Positions 41,877 through 50,611 of a stretch of DNA of 64,000 nt are shown here, piece after piece. The translations under genes were made by a program, and so were the position numbers. The stretch is from positions 62,001 through 126,000 of the forward strand of contig CAZSUY010000001.1 of assembly GCA_964610155.1 (NCBI GenBank), in the 5' to 3' direction. The notes under the pieces were generated by a model, which did not search any database, was not told the origin of the DNA, and was given only the letters and a program-made list of their open reading frames with translations. The stretch is from JAFGBM01 sp964610155 (GTDB lineage Bacteria; Actinomycetota; Actinomycetes; Actinomycetales; Demequinaceae). Every line of letters starts with the position of its first letter. Within the stretch, counting starts at the first letter, position 1.

Positions 41877-42776
41877 TCAGTGAAGGTCAAGCGCGAGGTC
41901 GAGGCTGTCCGAGGAGTGAGTGAGGGAGCCGACGGAGATGTAGTCGACGCCGATTGCGGCGATGGAGGCGACCCGCTCAAGGGTCATGCCTCCCGTTGCC
42001 TCAAGAAGAATCGTCCCGTCCTCGACCTCCCGGGATCGCACATACTCGATGATCTCGAGCATCCCCGAGTCCGGCATGTTGTCGAGCAGCAGGAAGAGCG
42101 CCCCCGCCTCGATCGCCTCGATGGCCTGGGAGAGTCGCTCGACCTCGACCTGGATCGCGACATCGGGGAATCCTCCCCGCACCGACTTGATCGCATTCCC
42201 GACCCCTCCGGCAGCAATCACATGGTTGTCCTTGATCATCGCGACATCGAATAGACCCATACGCTTATTGACGCCACCCCCGCAACGGACCGCGTATTTC
42301 TCAAACTCTCGGAAGGTCGGGATGGTCTTGCGGGTATCCAACACCTTTGTGCCCGTGCCCTCGAGCGCATCCGCCCATCTCCTGGTGTGTGTGGCGATGC
42401 CCGAGGCTCGACACATGAAGTTGAGGATCGTACGCTCCGCGGTCAGGATGACGCGCCCATTGCCCGCAATCTCTGCGATGACGTCGCCTGGACCGACGCG
42501 GTCTCCGTCCTCAAGAAGCGCACCGACCCAAGGGATGTCGAGCCCAAAACGATGGGCCACCTGGGAGAGAACCTCGGAGATCACGGGGATTCCGGCGACC
42601 ACCCCCGCCTCCCGGGCCACCATCTCGCCGGTCACGGACGCTTCTGGATCGATGAGCGCCTGCGTCGTCACGTCCTTCCCGGGGTTTCCCCCAAGGTCCT
42701 CGTCGAGCGCACGCGATACCGTATCGGTCAGCCACGTGGCGTCGAGAGACTCATTCTGGTCCTGGGTTTCCGGCAT
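41877..42776 (-). CDS. nadC: nicotinate-nucleotide pyrophosphorylase
   Basis: Makes nicotinate mononucleotide from quinolinate and PRPP; 299 aa. Signature segments: LNFMCRASGIATHTRRW, VLDTRKTIPTFREFEKYAV, GGGVNKRMGLFDVAMIKDNH and the C-terminal VDYISVGSLTHS. ATG 42776 is the best match for family length; the frame continues 37 codons upstream into the csoR-like promoter region. nadB is on the far side of that gene. Confidence 0.95.
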   Translation of the reverse strand: MPETQDQNESLDATWLTDTVSRALDEDLGGNPGKDVTTQALIDPEASVTGEMVAREAGVVAGIPVISEVLSQVAHRFGLDIPWVGALLEDGDRVGPGDVIAEIAGNGRVILTAERTILNFMCRASGIATHTRRWADALEGTGTKVLDTRKTIPTFREFEKYAVRCGGGVNKRMGLFDVAMIKDNHVIAAGGVGNAIKSVRGGFPDVAIQVEVERLSQAIEAIEAGALFLLLDNMPDSGMLEIIEYVRSREVEDGTILLEATGGMTLERVASIAAIGVDYISVGSLTHSSDSLDLALDLH

Positions 42777-42898
42777 CGTCACGCGACCATTGTTCCCCTT
42801 CGTAGAGAATCCGCAACTCGGACACCATTTTCCTCGTATGCGTACCGGGGTATTCCGAGTAAATTTGGGATCGGTGTCCAACGGCAAGGAGCCTGGAG

Positions 42899-43168
42899 AT
42901 GAAAGAAGTCCACCTTTCCAAAGACGACCTCACACCAATGGTTAACCGTCTCAAGCGCGCCCGGGGCCAACTCGATGGGGTTCTACGGATGATCGATGAG
43001 GATCGTGACTGTGGAGACGTTCTCGCCCAGATGGCTGCGGTGTCGAAAGCAATCAATCGGGCAGGATTCACCCTGATCGCCGCCGGACTTCAGCGCTGCC
43101 AGGTTGAGGGCGAATCCGGCCGTCAGGCGCGGGATCGCCTAGAGAAGATGTTCCTGTCGCTCGCCTAG
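42899..43168 (+). CDS. CsoR/FrmR-family regulator, copper-site His absent
   Basis: An 89-aa all-helical repressor. MVNRLKRARGQLDGVLRMID is the family DNA-binding/tetramer helix. Cys38 (DRDCGDV) and Cys67 (LQRCQVE) are kept, but the position four before the second Cys, His in CsoR (H61 in M. tuberculosis), is Gly63. Two cysteines without that His resemble the persulfide-sensing CstR branch. It could also be a metal sensor using another ligand such as His5. It is divergent from nadC and convergent with nadB, sharing a CTAG at the stops. Confidence 0.82.
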   Translation: MKEVHLSKDDLTPMVNRLKRARGQLDGVLRMIDEDRDCGDVLAQMAAVSKAINRAGFTLIAAGLQRCQVEGESGRQARDRLEKMFLSLA

Positions 43169-44865
43169 GACCCCTCCCGCTCAAGGGGAACGGATGCCAC
43201 CTGAAGCCGGTGATCGACATCAAAGTGAACGGCAAGCCTCACCTTCCATTCCTCATCATTGCGAGTGGGGAAGTCGCGGCGGAAATGACCCCCTCGACTC
43301 TCTTTCCTAACCTGAGAGGCCGAGATGATGCCCGCCGTCGTCTGTGCAACACTGGTCGTCTCCCACTCCGCCGTCTGAGGGGCTACCTCAACACTGGAAT
43401 CAGTGAACCGCCCCGGACGCCGGATCTCTCTCAGTTCCTGCCAGGCCGCGTCGAGGCCCTCGCCGTCTCGCACCGGCCCGACCCCCTTGTGGGCCAGTTT
43501 CTGGATGCGCTGGCGATCGGTCGCTGGTAGAAGGCCTTGCGTGCCGGGTCGACTAACCGGATCGTGGTTGACGAGTTCCCCCGACGAGACCCTTGCCGCG
43601 ATATCGTCGGCGGCTCGATGCGAGTATACGAGCCCTTCGAGTAACGAGTTTGATGCCAGGCGATTCGCGCCGTGAACGCCGGTGCAGGCGGCTTCTCCGG
43701 CCGCGTAGAGGCCCGTCAGATCGGACTGCCCCTTGAGATCCGTCAGCACGCCCCCGGAATGGAAATGCTGAGCGGGAGCCACTGGGATCAGGTCGGTCGC
43801 GAGGTCAAGCCCATGCTCGGCAAGCGCCTCCTGGATGGTCGGGAACCGATGCCTGATGAAATCCGGGTCTAGGTGACGAGCGTCGAGGAAGACGTTATCC
43901 TCCCCAGTCTCTGCCATCTGCTCGACAATCGCGTGGGAGACCACGTCCCGCGGCGCTAACTCCGCCATCGGGTGAAGGTCTGGCATGAAACGCCTGCCAT
44001 CGGAGTTGATGAGGAAGGCCCCTTCGCCCCTGACGGCCTCGGAGATGAGGGGGAGTTGCCCCCTCGCCCCGGCCCCAAGCCAGAGGACCGTCGGGTGGAA
44101 CTGAACGAATTCCAGGTCGGCAACCGTGGCCCCGGCCCGGAGGGCCATCGCGATCCCGTCTCCCGTCGCGCTCGCAGGATTCGTAGAGGATCTGTAGACC
44201 TGGCCGATTCCACCCGTCGCAAGTATCACGGCCTTCGCCGTTGAAGCCCCGATACCGTCCCTTGTCCCCTCCCCCATGACGTGGAGGGTCACCCCACAGA
44301 CGGGACCCGGCCGGCCATCGGCATCGGGCTTCGCGGTGAGAAGGTCGACCACAAGGGCGTGCTCGATGACCTCGATCCCAGGGTCATTGCGCACGGCCTC
44401 AAGCTGGGCGATCAGGGCTCTGGAGACCTCCGCCCCCGTGGCGTCACCACCGGCATGCACTATGCGGTCCGCGTGATGGCCACCTTCCCTGGTCAAGGAG
44501 ACGCCTCCATCGGTCTTGAGGTCGAACCGCGCCCCCCTCTTCATGAGTTCCCGTACCCGGTCCGGCCCCTCCCGCACCAGTACGTCGACGGCTGGGACGC
44601 TGCAGAGCCCACCCCCGGCCTCGAGTGTGTCGTCAAGGTGCGCCTCTGGGGTGTCCGTCGCATCGAGGGCTGCGGCGATGCCCCCCTGCGCCCAGATCGT
44701 CGACCCGGACGACAGGATCCCCTTCGTGACGATAAGAACGTGGTTGACCTTGGTTCGCAACTCCAGGGCCGCCGTCAAGCCAGCGACACCCGAACCCACC
44801 ACCACGACATCCGCTTCCGCCACCCACCCGGGCTCCGGGGCGACAAGTCGTCGTGCGAAACTCAT
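43165..44865 (-). CDS. nadB: L-aspartate oxidase
   Basis: FAD enzyme making iminoaspartate for de novo NAD synthesis; 566 aa. The FAD-binding start VVVGSGVAGLTAALEL, STIWAQGGIAAALD and LPLISEAVRGEGAFLIN are typical, as is FHSGGVLTDLKGQSDLTGLYAAGEAAC. Its start overlaps panD (ATGA). nadA is not encoded in the window, so quinolinate synthase must be elsewhere. Confidence 0.95.
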   Translation of the reverse strand: MSFARRLVAPEPGWVAEADVVVVGSGVAGLTAALELRTKVNHVLIVTKGILSSGSTIWAQGGIAAALDATDTPEAHLDDTLEAGGGLCSVPAVDVLVREGPDRVRELMKRGARFDLKTDGGVSLTREGGHHADRIVHAGGDATGAEVSRALIAQLEAVRNDPGIEVIEHALVVDLLTAKPDADGRPGPVCGVTLHVMGEGTRDGIGASTAKAVILATGGIGQVYRSSTNPASATGDGIAMALRAGATVADLEFVQFHPTVLWLGAGARGQLPLISEAVRGEGAFLINSDGRRFMPDLHPMAELAPRDVVSHAIVEQMAETGEDNVFLDARHLDPDFIRHRFPTIQEALAEHGLDLATDLIPVAPAQHFHSGGVLTDLKGQSDLTGLYAAGEAACTGVHGANRLASNSLLEGLVYSHRAADDIAARVSSGELVNHDPVSRPGTQGLLPATDRQRIQKLAHKGVGPVRDGEGLDAAWQELREIRRPGRFTDSSVEVAPQTAEWETTSVAQTTAGIISASQVRKESRGGHFRRDFPTRNDEEWKVRLAVHFDVDHRLQVASVPLEREGS

Positions 44866-45329
44866 CCCTTGTACCCCGGCCAGCCGGACTTGTGGAAATC
44901 CGAAATCTGTCGACCGGAGCGTTCGAGATCGCTATCGACGGGGACCTCCCCCGGCTCGCTTCCCACCTTCACGATGTGGTTCTTGTCATCCACGAATACC
45001 ACGACTGGCGTATACCTGCTGGCCTCGTCATCGTTCAGGTAGCCGTAGGAAAGGACGATAACGATGTCTCCGGGGTGGATGAGGTGCGCCGCCGCGCCAT
45101 TGATGCATATCTGTCCCGTCCCGTGCGTTCCCGGGATTGCGTAGGTCGTAAGGCGATTTCCGTTGGTGACATCGAGGACATCAACCCGCTGACCGGGGAA
45201 CAGGTTCGCGGCCTCCATGAGCGCTGCATCGATGGTGATCGATCCGACGTAATGGAGGTCGGCCTGCGTGACCGTCGCCCGATGAATCTTGGAGATCATC
45301 ATTGGCCGCATAAGGGATTTGAACGTCAC
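44862..45329 (-). CDS. panD: aspartate 1-decarboxylase
   Basis: Makes beta-alanine for pantothenate. It is a pyruvoyl enzyme that self-cleaves between Gly29 and Ser30 in LHYVGSITID. The protein is 155 aa: SKIHRATVTQADL, then YAIPGTHGTGQICINGAAAHL. GTG 45329 overlaps the panC stop as GTGA and has GGGAG upstream. ATG 45311 would place the cleavage Ser at 24, as in other PanD, and is an alternative start. Confidence 0.95.
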   Translation of the reverse strand: MTFKSLMRPMMISKIHRATVTQADLHYVGSITIDAALMEAANLFPGQRVDVLDVTNGNRLTTYAIPGTHGTGQICINGAAAHLIHPGDIVIVLSYGYLNDDEASRYTPVVVFVDDKNHIVKVGSEPGEVPVDSDLERSGRQISDFHKSGWPGYKG

Positions 45330-46174
45330 TTTGAGTCTCCCTGAATAGACGCAGGCATGTTGTCGATGAGGCGCGTTCTACCCACGCGAGCCGCAACTGC
45401 AATCACGACGTCTCCACGGTAGTCGCTCGGCGCGGCTTCCGCCGACACAGGATCGATCACGGCAAAGTAGTCGAGGCTGAGGCCCGGTACCCCCGAAAGG
45501 ACGGCATGCCCAGCCGCGAGTACCCCTTCGACCGATTCGCCCTCCGTCGCCATCCGGACGCCCTCCATGAGTGCGCCGCTCAGGGCGCGGGCGGTCTCCC
45601 GTTCGCTTGCGCTGAGGAATCGATTACGGCTGGAGAGCGCTAGGCCGTCGGCCTCCCTCACTGTGGGTACCCCGACGATCTCTACGGGGAGGGCCAGGTC
45701 GCGCACCATCGCCCGTATGGCGATCAGTTGCTGCGCATCCTTCTCTCCGAAAAGGGCGACATCGGCGAGGGTGTGATTAAGCAACTTGAGGACGACCGTC
45801 AGGACCCCGTCGAAGTGGCCTGGACGATGGAGACCTTCGAAGATCTCTCCGATCCGCCCCGCCGATACCGTGACAATCGGATCTCCATTTGGGTACATGT
45901 CCTCGACCTCTGGGGCGTACACGACTTCGACGGCTTCCGTGGCAAGGAGCGCGCAGTCGGCTTCGAGCGTGCGTGGATAGCGGTCGAGGTCGGCTGCATC
46001 GGTGAACTGGAGCGGGTTGACGAAAATCGTGACGATGACGCTATCCCCGTATGTACGAGCCTGTCGTACCAGGGCGAGGTGGCCGTCGTGAAGGGCACCC
46101 ATGGTCATCACGACGACGCGGTGGCCTTCGGGCAAGGCCGAGGTGAGCTCCGAGACGGTTCGCGCTACCCGCAT
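45326..46174 (-). CDS. panC: pantoate-beta-alanine ligase
   Basis: Joins pantoate and beta-alanine with ATP; 282 aa. MTMGALHDGHLALVR is the HIGH-like motif; IFVNPLQF, GEKDAQQL and LSSRNRFLSASERE complete the signature. Coupled on both sides: TGATG with the DUF2520 gene and GTGA with panD. Confidence 0.96.
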   Translation of the reverse strand: MRVARTVSELTSALPEGHRVVVMTMGALHDGHLALVRQARTYGDSVIVTIFVNPLQFTDAADLDRYPRTLEADCALLATEAVEVVYAPEVEDMYPNGDPIVTVSAGRIGEIFEGLHRPGHFDGVLTVVLKLLNHTLADVALFGEKDAQQLIAIRAMVRDLALPVEIVGVPTVREADGLALSSRNRFLSASERETARALSGALMEGVRMATEGESVEGVLAAGHAVLSGVPGLSLDYFAVIDPVSAEAAPSDYRGDVVIAVAARVGRTRLIDNMPASIQGDSK

Positions 46175-47064
46175 CAGGCACCTCCCAACGCTTCCATGAT
46201 TCCAGCGTATTCCGTGGCAGATATTCGACCGGATTCACGGGCGAGGAGCGCAGTCGCCTTGGAGAGCGCACGATACGTCTCGAGGGTATGGGGAAAGGGC
46301 TCGAGCGCGGCCATGTGTGCGGCAACCGTGCCAGAATCACCGCGAACAACGGGTCCCGTCAGGGATTCGAATCCCCTGCCCGCCCCGCCGACCCCCCCGC
46401 CGAGCGCCCCTTCGATCGATGCGAGAACGAGTGGGGTGAGGAGCCTTCCCGGATCCTCGATGCCGGACCGGGAGAGCGCCTCCGCGGCCTGCATCACCGC
46501 GGTCACCACGTGATTCGCCCCATGCACGATCGCCGCGTGGTACAGAGGTCGAGCCTCCTCGGCCACGATGACCCCCTCACCCCCGAACTCGACGACCAAC
46601 GCTTGGGCAATGGGAATGAGCGCCGGCGGCGCGGTGATCGCGAAGACCGCTTCGCGCATGCGAACCAGATCGAGAGAGGTCCCCGTGAAGGTCATCGCCG
46701 GATGGATGGCGAGGCAGGCGACCCCCGCTTCCGCGGCCGGTTGAAGAACCCCGACCCCAAACCCCCCGGAGGCGTGAACCGCGATCTGCCCCGGCCTCCA
46801 AGCCCCGACGGAAGCCAGTCCGGAGGCGAGTCCGGCGATCTCGTCATCGGGAACGGTGAGTAGGACAAGGTCGGCCAGCCGGACGACGGCTTCGGGATCG
46901 AGGCGCGGCACCCCGGAAAGGAGCGCCTCGATTCGGCTGGAACTCTGGTCCGAGACGCCCGACGCCCCCACGACTCGATGACCAGCCCCTGCCAGGGCCG
47001 CACCCCACACGGCTCCGACGCGCCCCGCTCCAACGACGCCGACATCGAGACGGCCCGGCTTCAA
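46174..47064 (-). CDS. DUF2520 Rossmann-fold oxidoreductase-like protein
   Basis: A 296-aa protein with an N-terminal NAD(P)-binding fold (LDVGVVGAGRVGAVWGAAL; LVLLTVPDDEI) and a C-terminal helical DUF2520 domain (ARPLYHAAIVHGANHVVTAV ... TGPVVRGDSGTVAAHM). The fold resembles ketopantoate reductase/ProC-type dehydrogenases. It is translationally coupled to panC, so a role in pantoate supply is plausible but unproven. TTG 47064 (TTGA overlap with the PH gene, preceded by GGAGGCGG) is the likely start; GTG 47085 is an alternative. Confidence 0.82.
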   Translation of the reverse strand: MKPGRLDVGVVGAGRVGAVWGAALAGAGHRVVGASGVSDQSSSRIEALLSGVPRLDPEAVVRLADLVLLTVPDDEIAGLASGLASVGAWRPGQIAVHASGGFGVGVLQPAAEAGVACLAIHPAMTFTGTSLDLVRMREAVFAITAPPALIPIAQALVVEFGGEGVIVAEEARPLYHAAIVHGANHVVTAVMQAAEALSRSGIEDPGRLLTPLVLASIEGALGGGVGGAGRGFESLTGPVVRGDSGTVAAHMAALEPFPHTLETYRALSKATALLARESGRISATEYAGIMEALGGA

Positions 47065-48518
47065 CGAGAGACCGCCTCCATCCACTGCTCGGAGGTCTGA
47101 CGCTTTCGGCCTTCGCGCGCACGGTCGGCCTGGTCGGTGATGAGCGCAATGGCGTCAGAGATGTCGAGGTGTCCGGCGACGGGTGTGACTGCTCCCTTGG
47201 TCGAGTGAATCTCGATCGTCGCGAGACGAAGCCATCGCTGGAGAGGTCCCTGGCGGATCGCAAGGGACTGGGTACGTTCGTGTGGGACGACGAAGAACTC
47301 GTGCACGAAGAGACCCCTTCTAACGAGGAGTGCCCGCTCCGTCGCCCGAACCCCTCTATTCCTCCACTGGAACGGGTCGAAGATCCACGACCTCCCCGGG
47401 CTCGCCGTGAAGCCATTCTCAGATCCGATCCCAACCATCGCGGAGGAGATGGTCCCCGCCGGATCGGGGTCCCCAAGGTCGGGCAGGACGAGCCAGAGGG
47501 CGTCGAGCGCCTGTTGGCGTGGCCCCACAGGGAGCAGGGTCGAGACCGCCTCCTGCTGATCCTGGTAGCCCGCGACGTTGAGCGTCACCTTCCACCAGTC
47601 GAAACGCCTCCAGAGGAGCGATTGCTTGATGGCTAGAGCCTGAACCCGGCCTGGCGGAACGGTTTGACGTCGCGTGTCGAGTAATCCATGAGAGAGCCGG
47701 ATCCCATCGGCCGCGATCCCCGCCGTGAAACTCGCGTTCGCGTTCAGTCGAGCCCACAGGATGAGGCCCGCACTGATGACGGCCACGACGGCACTTGCCC
47801 CACTTCCCGCATCGGAGGCGGACGAGTCCACATCGGAAAGCCAGGTCATCGACATTCCGACGAGCGAAGCGAAGACAATCACTGCCACGAAGGTCCATGA
47901 CACCATGATCGAGCCGATCAAGCGTCCCAAGGGGACGGCGAATATCGGCCGTTCGGGTGCGGCGGCAACCAGGCCCCGCTTCTCGGATCGGGGCTCTACC
48001 GCGACAGCCTGGGGAATCCCTCCGCCGGCAACGGCCCCCGGGTGCCCGGCAGCAAGGGCGAGGACCTCATTACGGAGGTTCTCCGCATCGTCCACGGGGA
48101 GGAACTTGATGCTGATCGTCGACGATCTTCCGCCTGCGACCTCGATCTTGGTCTCGGCGAAGCCAAAGACCCTCGCAAGGAGCGGCTGGACCACGTCAAC
48201 GGCCTGAAGTCGATTGAGCCTCGCCTGGCGTTGCTGCTTGAAGAGGATTCCCTTGCGCTGGTAGACAGCGTCGTCTCCAATGCGATACTCATTCACCCTC
48301 CAGGCGAGGAACGCGACACCAACCAGGATCAGCCCCCCGACGATGCAGCCAACGACGACGAGCAGAGCGGGCCCTCCCCCGAACCCCCCCGAGCCCTGAC
48401 CCAGGCCAGCGAGAACGGCGACCGCCGCGACCCCCAGCACCTGGACGGCGTTGATGAAGGGGGTGACGACATGCGCTCGGGTCCAATCCCGCGGTGCACC
48501 GGATGCTGTTGTGCTCAC
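47061..48518 (-). CDS. PH-domain (YdbT-like, bPH2) membrane protein
   Basis: A 485-aa membrane protein with several TM helices and three bPH2-type domains, the first around RKGILFKQQRQARLNRLQAVDV, a second around RQTVPPGRVQALAIKQSLL and a third around VRRGLFVHEFFVVPHERTQS. Such proteins occur in pairs with a small PH protein. In Bacillus they are linked to bacteriocin resistance; here the role is unknown. GTG 48518 overlaps the partner stop as GTGA. Confidence 0.82.
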   Translation of the reverse strand: MSTTASGAPRDWTRAHVVTPFINAVQVLGVAAVAVLAGLGQGSGGFGGGPALLVVVGCIVGGLILVGVAFLAWRVNEYRIGDDAVYQRKGILFKQQRQARLNRLQAVDVVQPLLARVFGFAETKIEVAGGRSSTISIKFLPVDDAENLRNEVLALAAGHPGAVAGGGIPQAVAVEPRSEKRGLVAAAPERPIFAVPLGRLIGSIMVSWTFVAVIVFASLVGMSMTWLSDVDSSASDAGSGASAVVAVISAGLILWARLNANASFTAGIAADGIRLSHGLLDTRRQTVPPGRVQALAIKQSLLWRRFDWWKVTLNVAGYQDQQEAVSTLLPVGPRQQALDALWLVLPDLGDPDPAGTISSAMVGIGSENGFTASPGRSWIFDPFQWRNRGVRATERALLVRRGLFVHEFFVVPHERTQSLAIRQGPLQRWLRLATIEIHSTKGAVTPVAGHLDISDAIALITDQADRAREGRKRQTSEQWMEAVSR

Positions 48519-48997
48519 AGCCCGGCCAGCTTCGCCTCACCACGGGTCGTCAGCCGGTCCCTGAGGCGTGCCGCCTCTTCGGTCGGCACCCCGGAAATAT
48601 GGGCATCGCTCCCCGGGGACGCGGTGTGCAGCTGAACCCTCGCGATCCCGAGTCCTCGGGCGAGTGGACCCGCCTCGACGTCGATGAACTGCATACGACC
48701 GTACGGCACGACCGTGACCCGTCGGAAGATGCGGCCACGCCTCACCATAAGGTCGTCGTCGCGCTCGGCCCACGCATGCGCGGACACCTGCCGAACGATG
48801 ATCCAGGAGACCCAGGCACCCAACAGCAGAAGCGCGGCCGGGATGGCCCACAACACGGCCGAATCCTTGCTCAAGGAGACGATGGCGGCAGGAACGAAGG
48901 CACAAGCCAGGAACAGCCACCACAATAAAAGGCGGGCCGTGGCCAACCGAGGCGAGACGAATGTCCAGGCGACACCGGGAGGAGAGAACCAAGTCAT
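48515..48997 (-). CDS. PH-domain (YdbS-like, bPH2) membrane protein
   Basis: A 160-aa protein with two TM helices (~21-40 and ~48-68) followed by one bPH2 domain (DLMVRRGRIFRRVTVVPYGR, VEAGPLARGLGIARVQLHT). Small partner of the larger PH protein, translationally coupled to it. The membrane-stress role seen in other genera is not tested here. Confidence 0.82.
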   Translation of the reverse strand: MTWFSPPGVAWTFVSPRLATARLLLWWLFLACAFVPAAIVSLSKDSAVLWAIPAALLLLGAWVSWIIVRQVSAHAWAERDDDLMVRRGRIFRRVTVVPYGRMQFIDVEAGPLARGLGIARVQLHTASPGSDAHISGVPTEEAARLRDRLTTRGEAKLAGL

Positions 48998-49038
48998 GTC
49001 GCAAGTCTGCCACTAAGCAAGGCCATGGTCATGCCGCG

Positions 49039-49509
49039 CTATGCGGCCTCCGGTGACGCCCCCGAATAGTCCTCATCGTCGCCCGACGTTGCGCACCACC
49101 GCTCAGCGATCCAGCCGGCCGAAAGGAGCAACCCCGACGCCACCGTGGCGAGGATGGCCGTCACAATGAGGGACCTCCTCGGGGGGTGCCCCCAGTCCGC
49201 CGCGAGGGCCGCGATGTATCCTCCATACACTCCAACGAGCGCCGCCCCAGTAAGTGCAGCGGCTTGAGAGAACATTGCCGTTCTTGCCGCCCGCAACGGA
49301 TCGAGTCCGGGACGCCTCCCCGCACGGAACTGCCTCACCGCCCAACCGAGCCACAACGCCACACCGGACACCACGACCAGCGCGACAGAAACAGTCCAGG
49401 GAATAGGAACCGGGGACCTGGTCCCCACGACGAGGGTATTGACCGCCCAACTGAGGAAGCCGAGTCCAAGGATGACCGCACCTACTCGCCGCCACGTCAA
49501 GCGGGCCAC
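49039..49509 (-). CDS. DUF3180 membrane protein
   Basis: A 156-aa protein of the actinobacterial DUF3180 family with four TM helices (VGAVILGLGFLSWAVNTLVV; VSVALVVVSGVALWLGWAV; TAMFSQAAALTGAALVGVYG; ILATVASGLLLSAGWIAE). It is 3 bases after the folB/folK gene, the position this family always takes, but its function is unknown. Starts at GTG 49509. Confidence 0.85.
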   Translation of the reverse strand: MARLTWRRVGAVILGLGFLSWAVNTLVVGTRSPVPIPWTVSVALVVVSGVALWLGWAVRQFRAGRRPGLDPLRAARTAMFSQAAALTGAALVGVYGGYIAALAADWGHPPRRSLIVTAILATVASGLLLSAGWIAERWCATSGDDEDYSGASPEAA

Positions 49510-49512
49510 GGT

Positions 49513-50595
49513 CTAGGCCTCTGGTCTGGGCATCCCGGCTTGAGCCGCCCTGGCCGCTAGGACGGCCGAGGGATCCCAAGGATTCTGTACGGCGGTCAAG
49601 GTCGCCGCATCGGGTGCCGCAGCCGCAAGATCTGCCACCCTTCCCCCGGCCGATCCATCCGATGCCGGGAGGACAGCATCTGGCTCGATGGCCGCCCATG
49701 GGGTCAGCACGAAGGCCCTCTGATTCGCGCCGACGTGAGGAAGGACCAGGTCGAGCGCCGATGCGACCAGATCCCCATACACGATGAGGTCGATGTCCAG
49801 GGTGCGGGGACCATCCTTGACCGATCGTTCTCGCCCGTGAATCATCTCGATCCCCTGGCAGATGTGGAGAAGGCTACGGGCAGATAGGGTCGTCTCGATC
49901 TTCACGACGGCGTTGAGGAAGTCGGGTTGGGGTGGCCCGCCGACCGGCTTGGTCGCCACCAGCGGTGAAACAACAGCGATCTTGACCCCATCGACCCTGC
50001 TTAGATCCTCGATGGCACGCGCGAGCGTGTACTCGACATCGCCGATGTTGCCGCCGATGGCGAGGACCGCATGCATGAGGGCCGTGGGCCGCTCATCGAG
50101 GATGTCCTTGGGGGGCGGAACGGCCTCCGGGGACCGGGGATCGTCCGCGAGGCCCGCCGACGAGCCGATCCGCTTGTCCGACCAGATGTCCCCGCCCTTT
50201 AGCTCCCGGCGGATCTGGACATAGACGTCACTGAAGGGGACCCCGAGGTCGACTCCCGACTTATGGACGACGACATCGACGGCGAGCGCCGCGCCCAACT
50301 CCAGGATGCCGCGGGCTATCCCCTCGGCGACGGTCTCGATGAGGTCGACGGGATCTCTAGTCAGCCGGGTAACAACCTCTTTCGCCACCATCCCATAATC
50401 GATGGTCTTGGCTATCTCATCCGAGCGGGCGGCCATACGGGTATCGAGGTGGACGACGACATCAACCAGGAACTTCCGTGGGGTTTCCTTCTCCTGTTGA
50501 GACACCCCGTGTCTGGCCATCGCTTCAATGCCCTCGATGACGACGATGTCGAGTTGGATTCCATGCCATAGGTACGGCGAGACGTTTACTCCCAT
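49513..50595 (-). CDS. folKB: fused dihydroneopterin aldolase / HPPK (FolB-FolK)
   Basis: A 360-aa bifunctional folate enzyme. Residues ~14-132 are FolB (DIVVIEGIEAMARHGVSQQE, DYGMVAKEV, LIETVAEGIA). After a ~50-aa linker, ~184-345 is FolK (HAVLAIGGNIGDVEYTLARA, ATKPVGGPPQPDFLNAVVKI, GPRTLDIDLIVYGD). It converts dihydroneopterin to 6-hydroxymethyl-dihydropterin and then pyrophosphorylates it. ATG 50595 lies 16 bases after folP, with AGGATGGGGG upstream. Confidence 0.93.
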   Translation of the reverse strand: MGVNVSPYLWHGIQLDIVVIEGIEAMARHGVSQQEKETPRKFLVDVVVHLDTRMAARSDEIAKTIDYGMVAKEVVTRLTRDPVDLIETVAEGIARGILELGAALAVDVVVHKSGVDLGVPFSDVYVQIRRELKGGDIWSDKRIGSSAGLADDPRSPEAVPPPKDILDERPTALMHAVLAIGGNIGDVEYTLARAIEDLSRVDGVKIAVVSPLVATKPVGGPPQPDFLNAVVKIETTLSARSLLHICQGIEMIHGRERSVKDGPRTLDIDLIVYGDLVASALDLVLPHVGANQRAFVLTPWAAIEPDAVLPASDGSAGGRVADLAAAAPDAATLTAVQNPWDPSAVLAARAAQAGMPRPEA

Positions 50596-50611
50596 GCCCC
50601 CATCCTTCCCC

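Noticed and set aside
42820..42879. GGACACC/GGTGTCC inverted repeat in the nadC-csoR gap as an operator
   Set aside because: The arms are 46 bases apart, too far for a CsoR-type site; the TACCGGGGTA sequence between them is only weakly operator-like.
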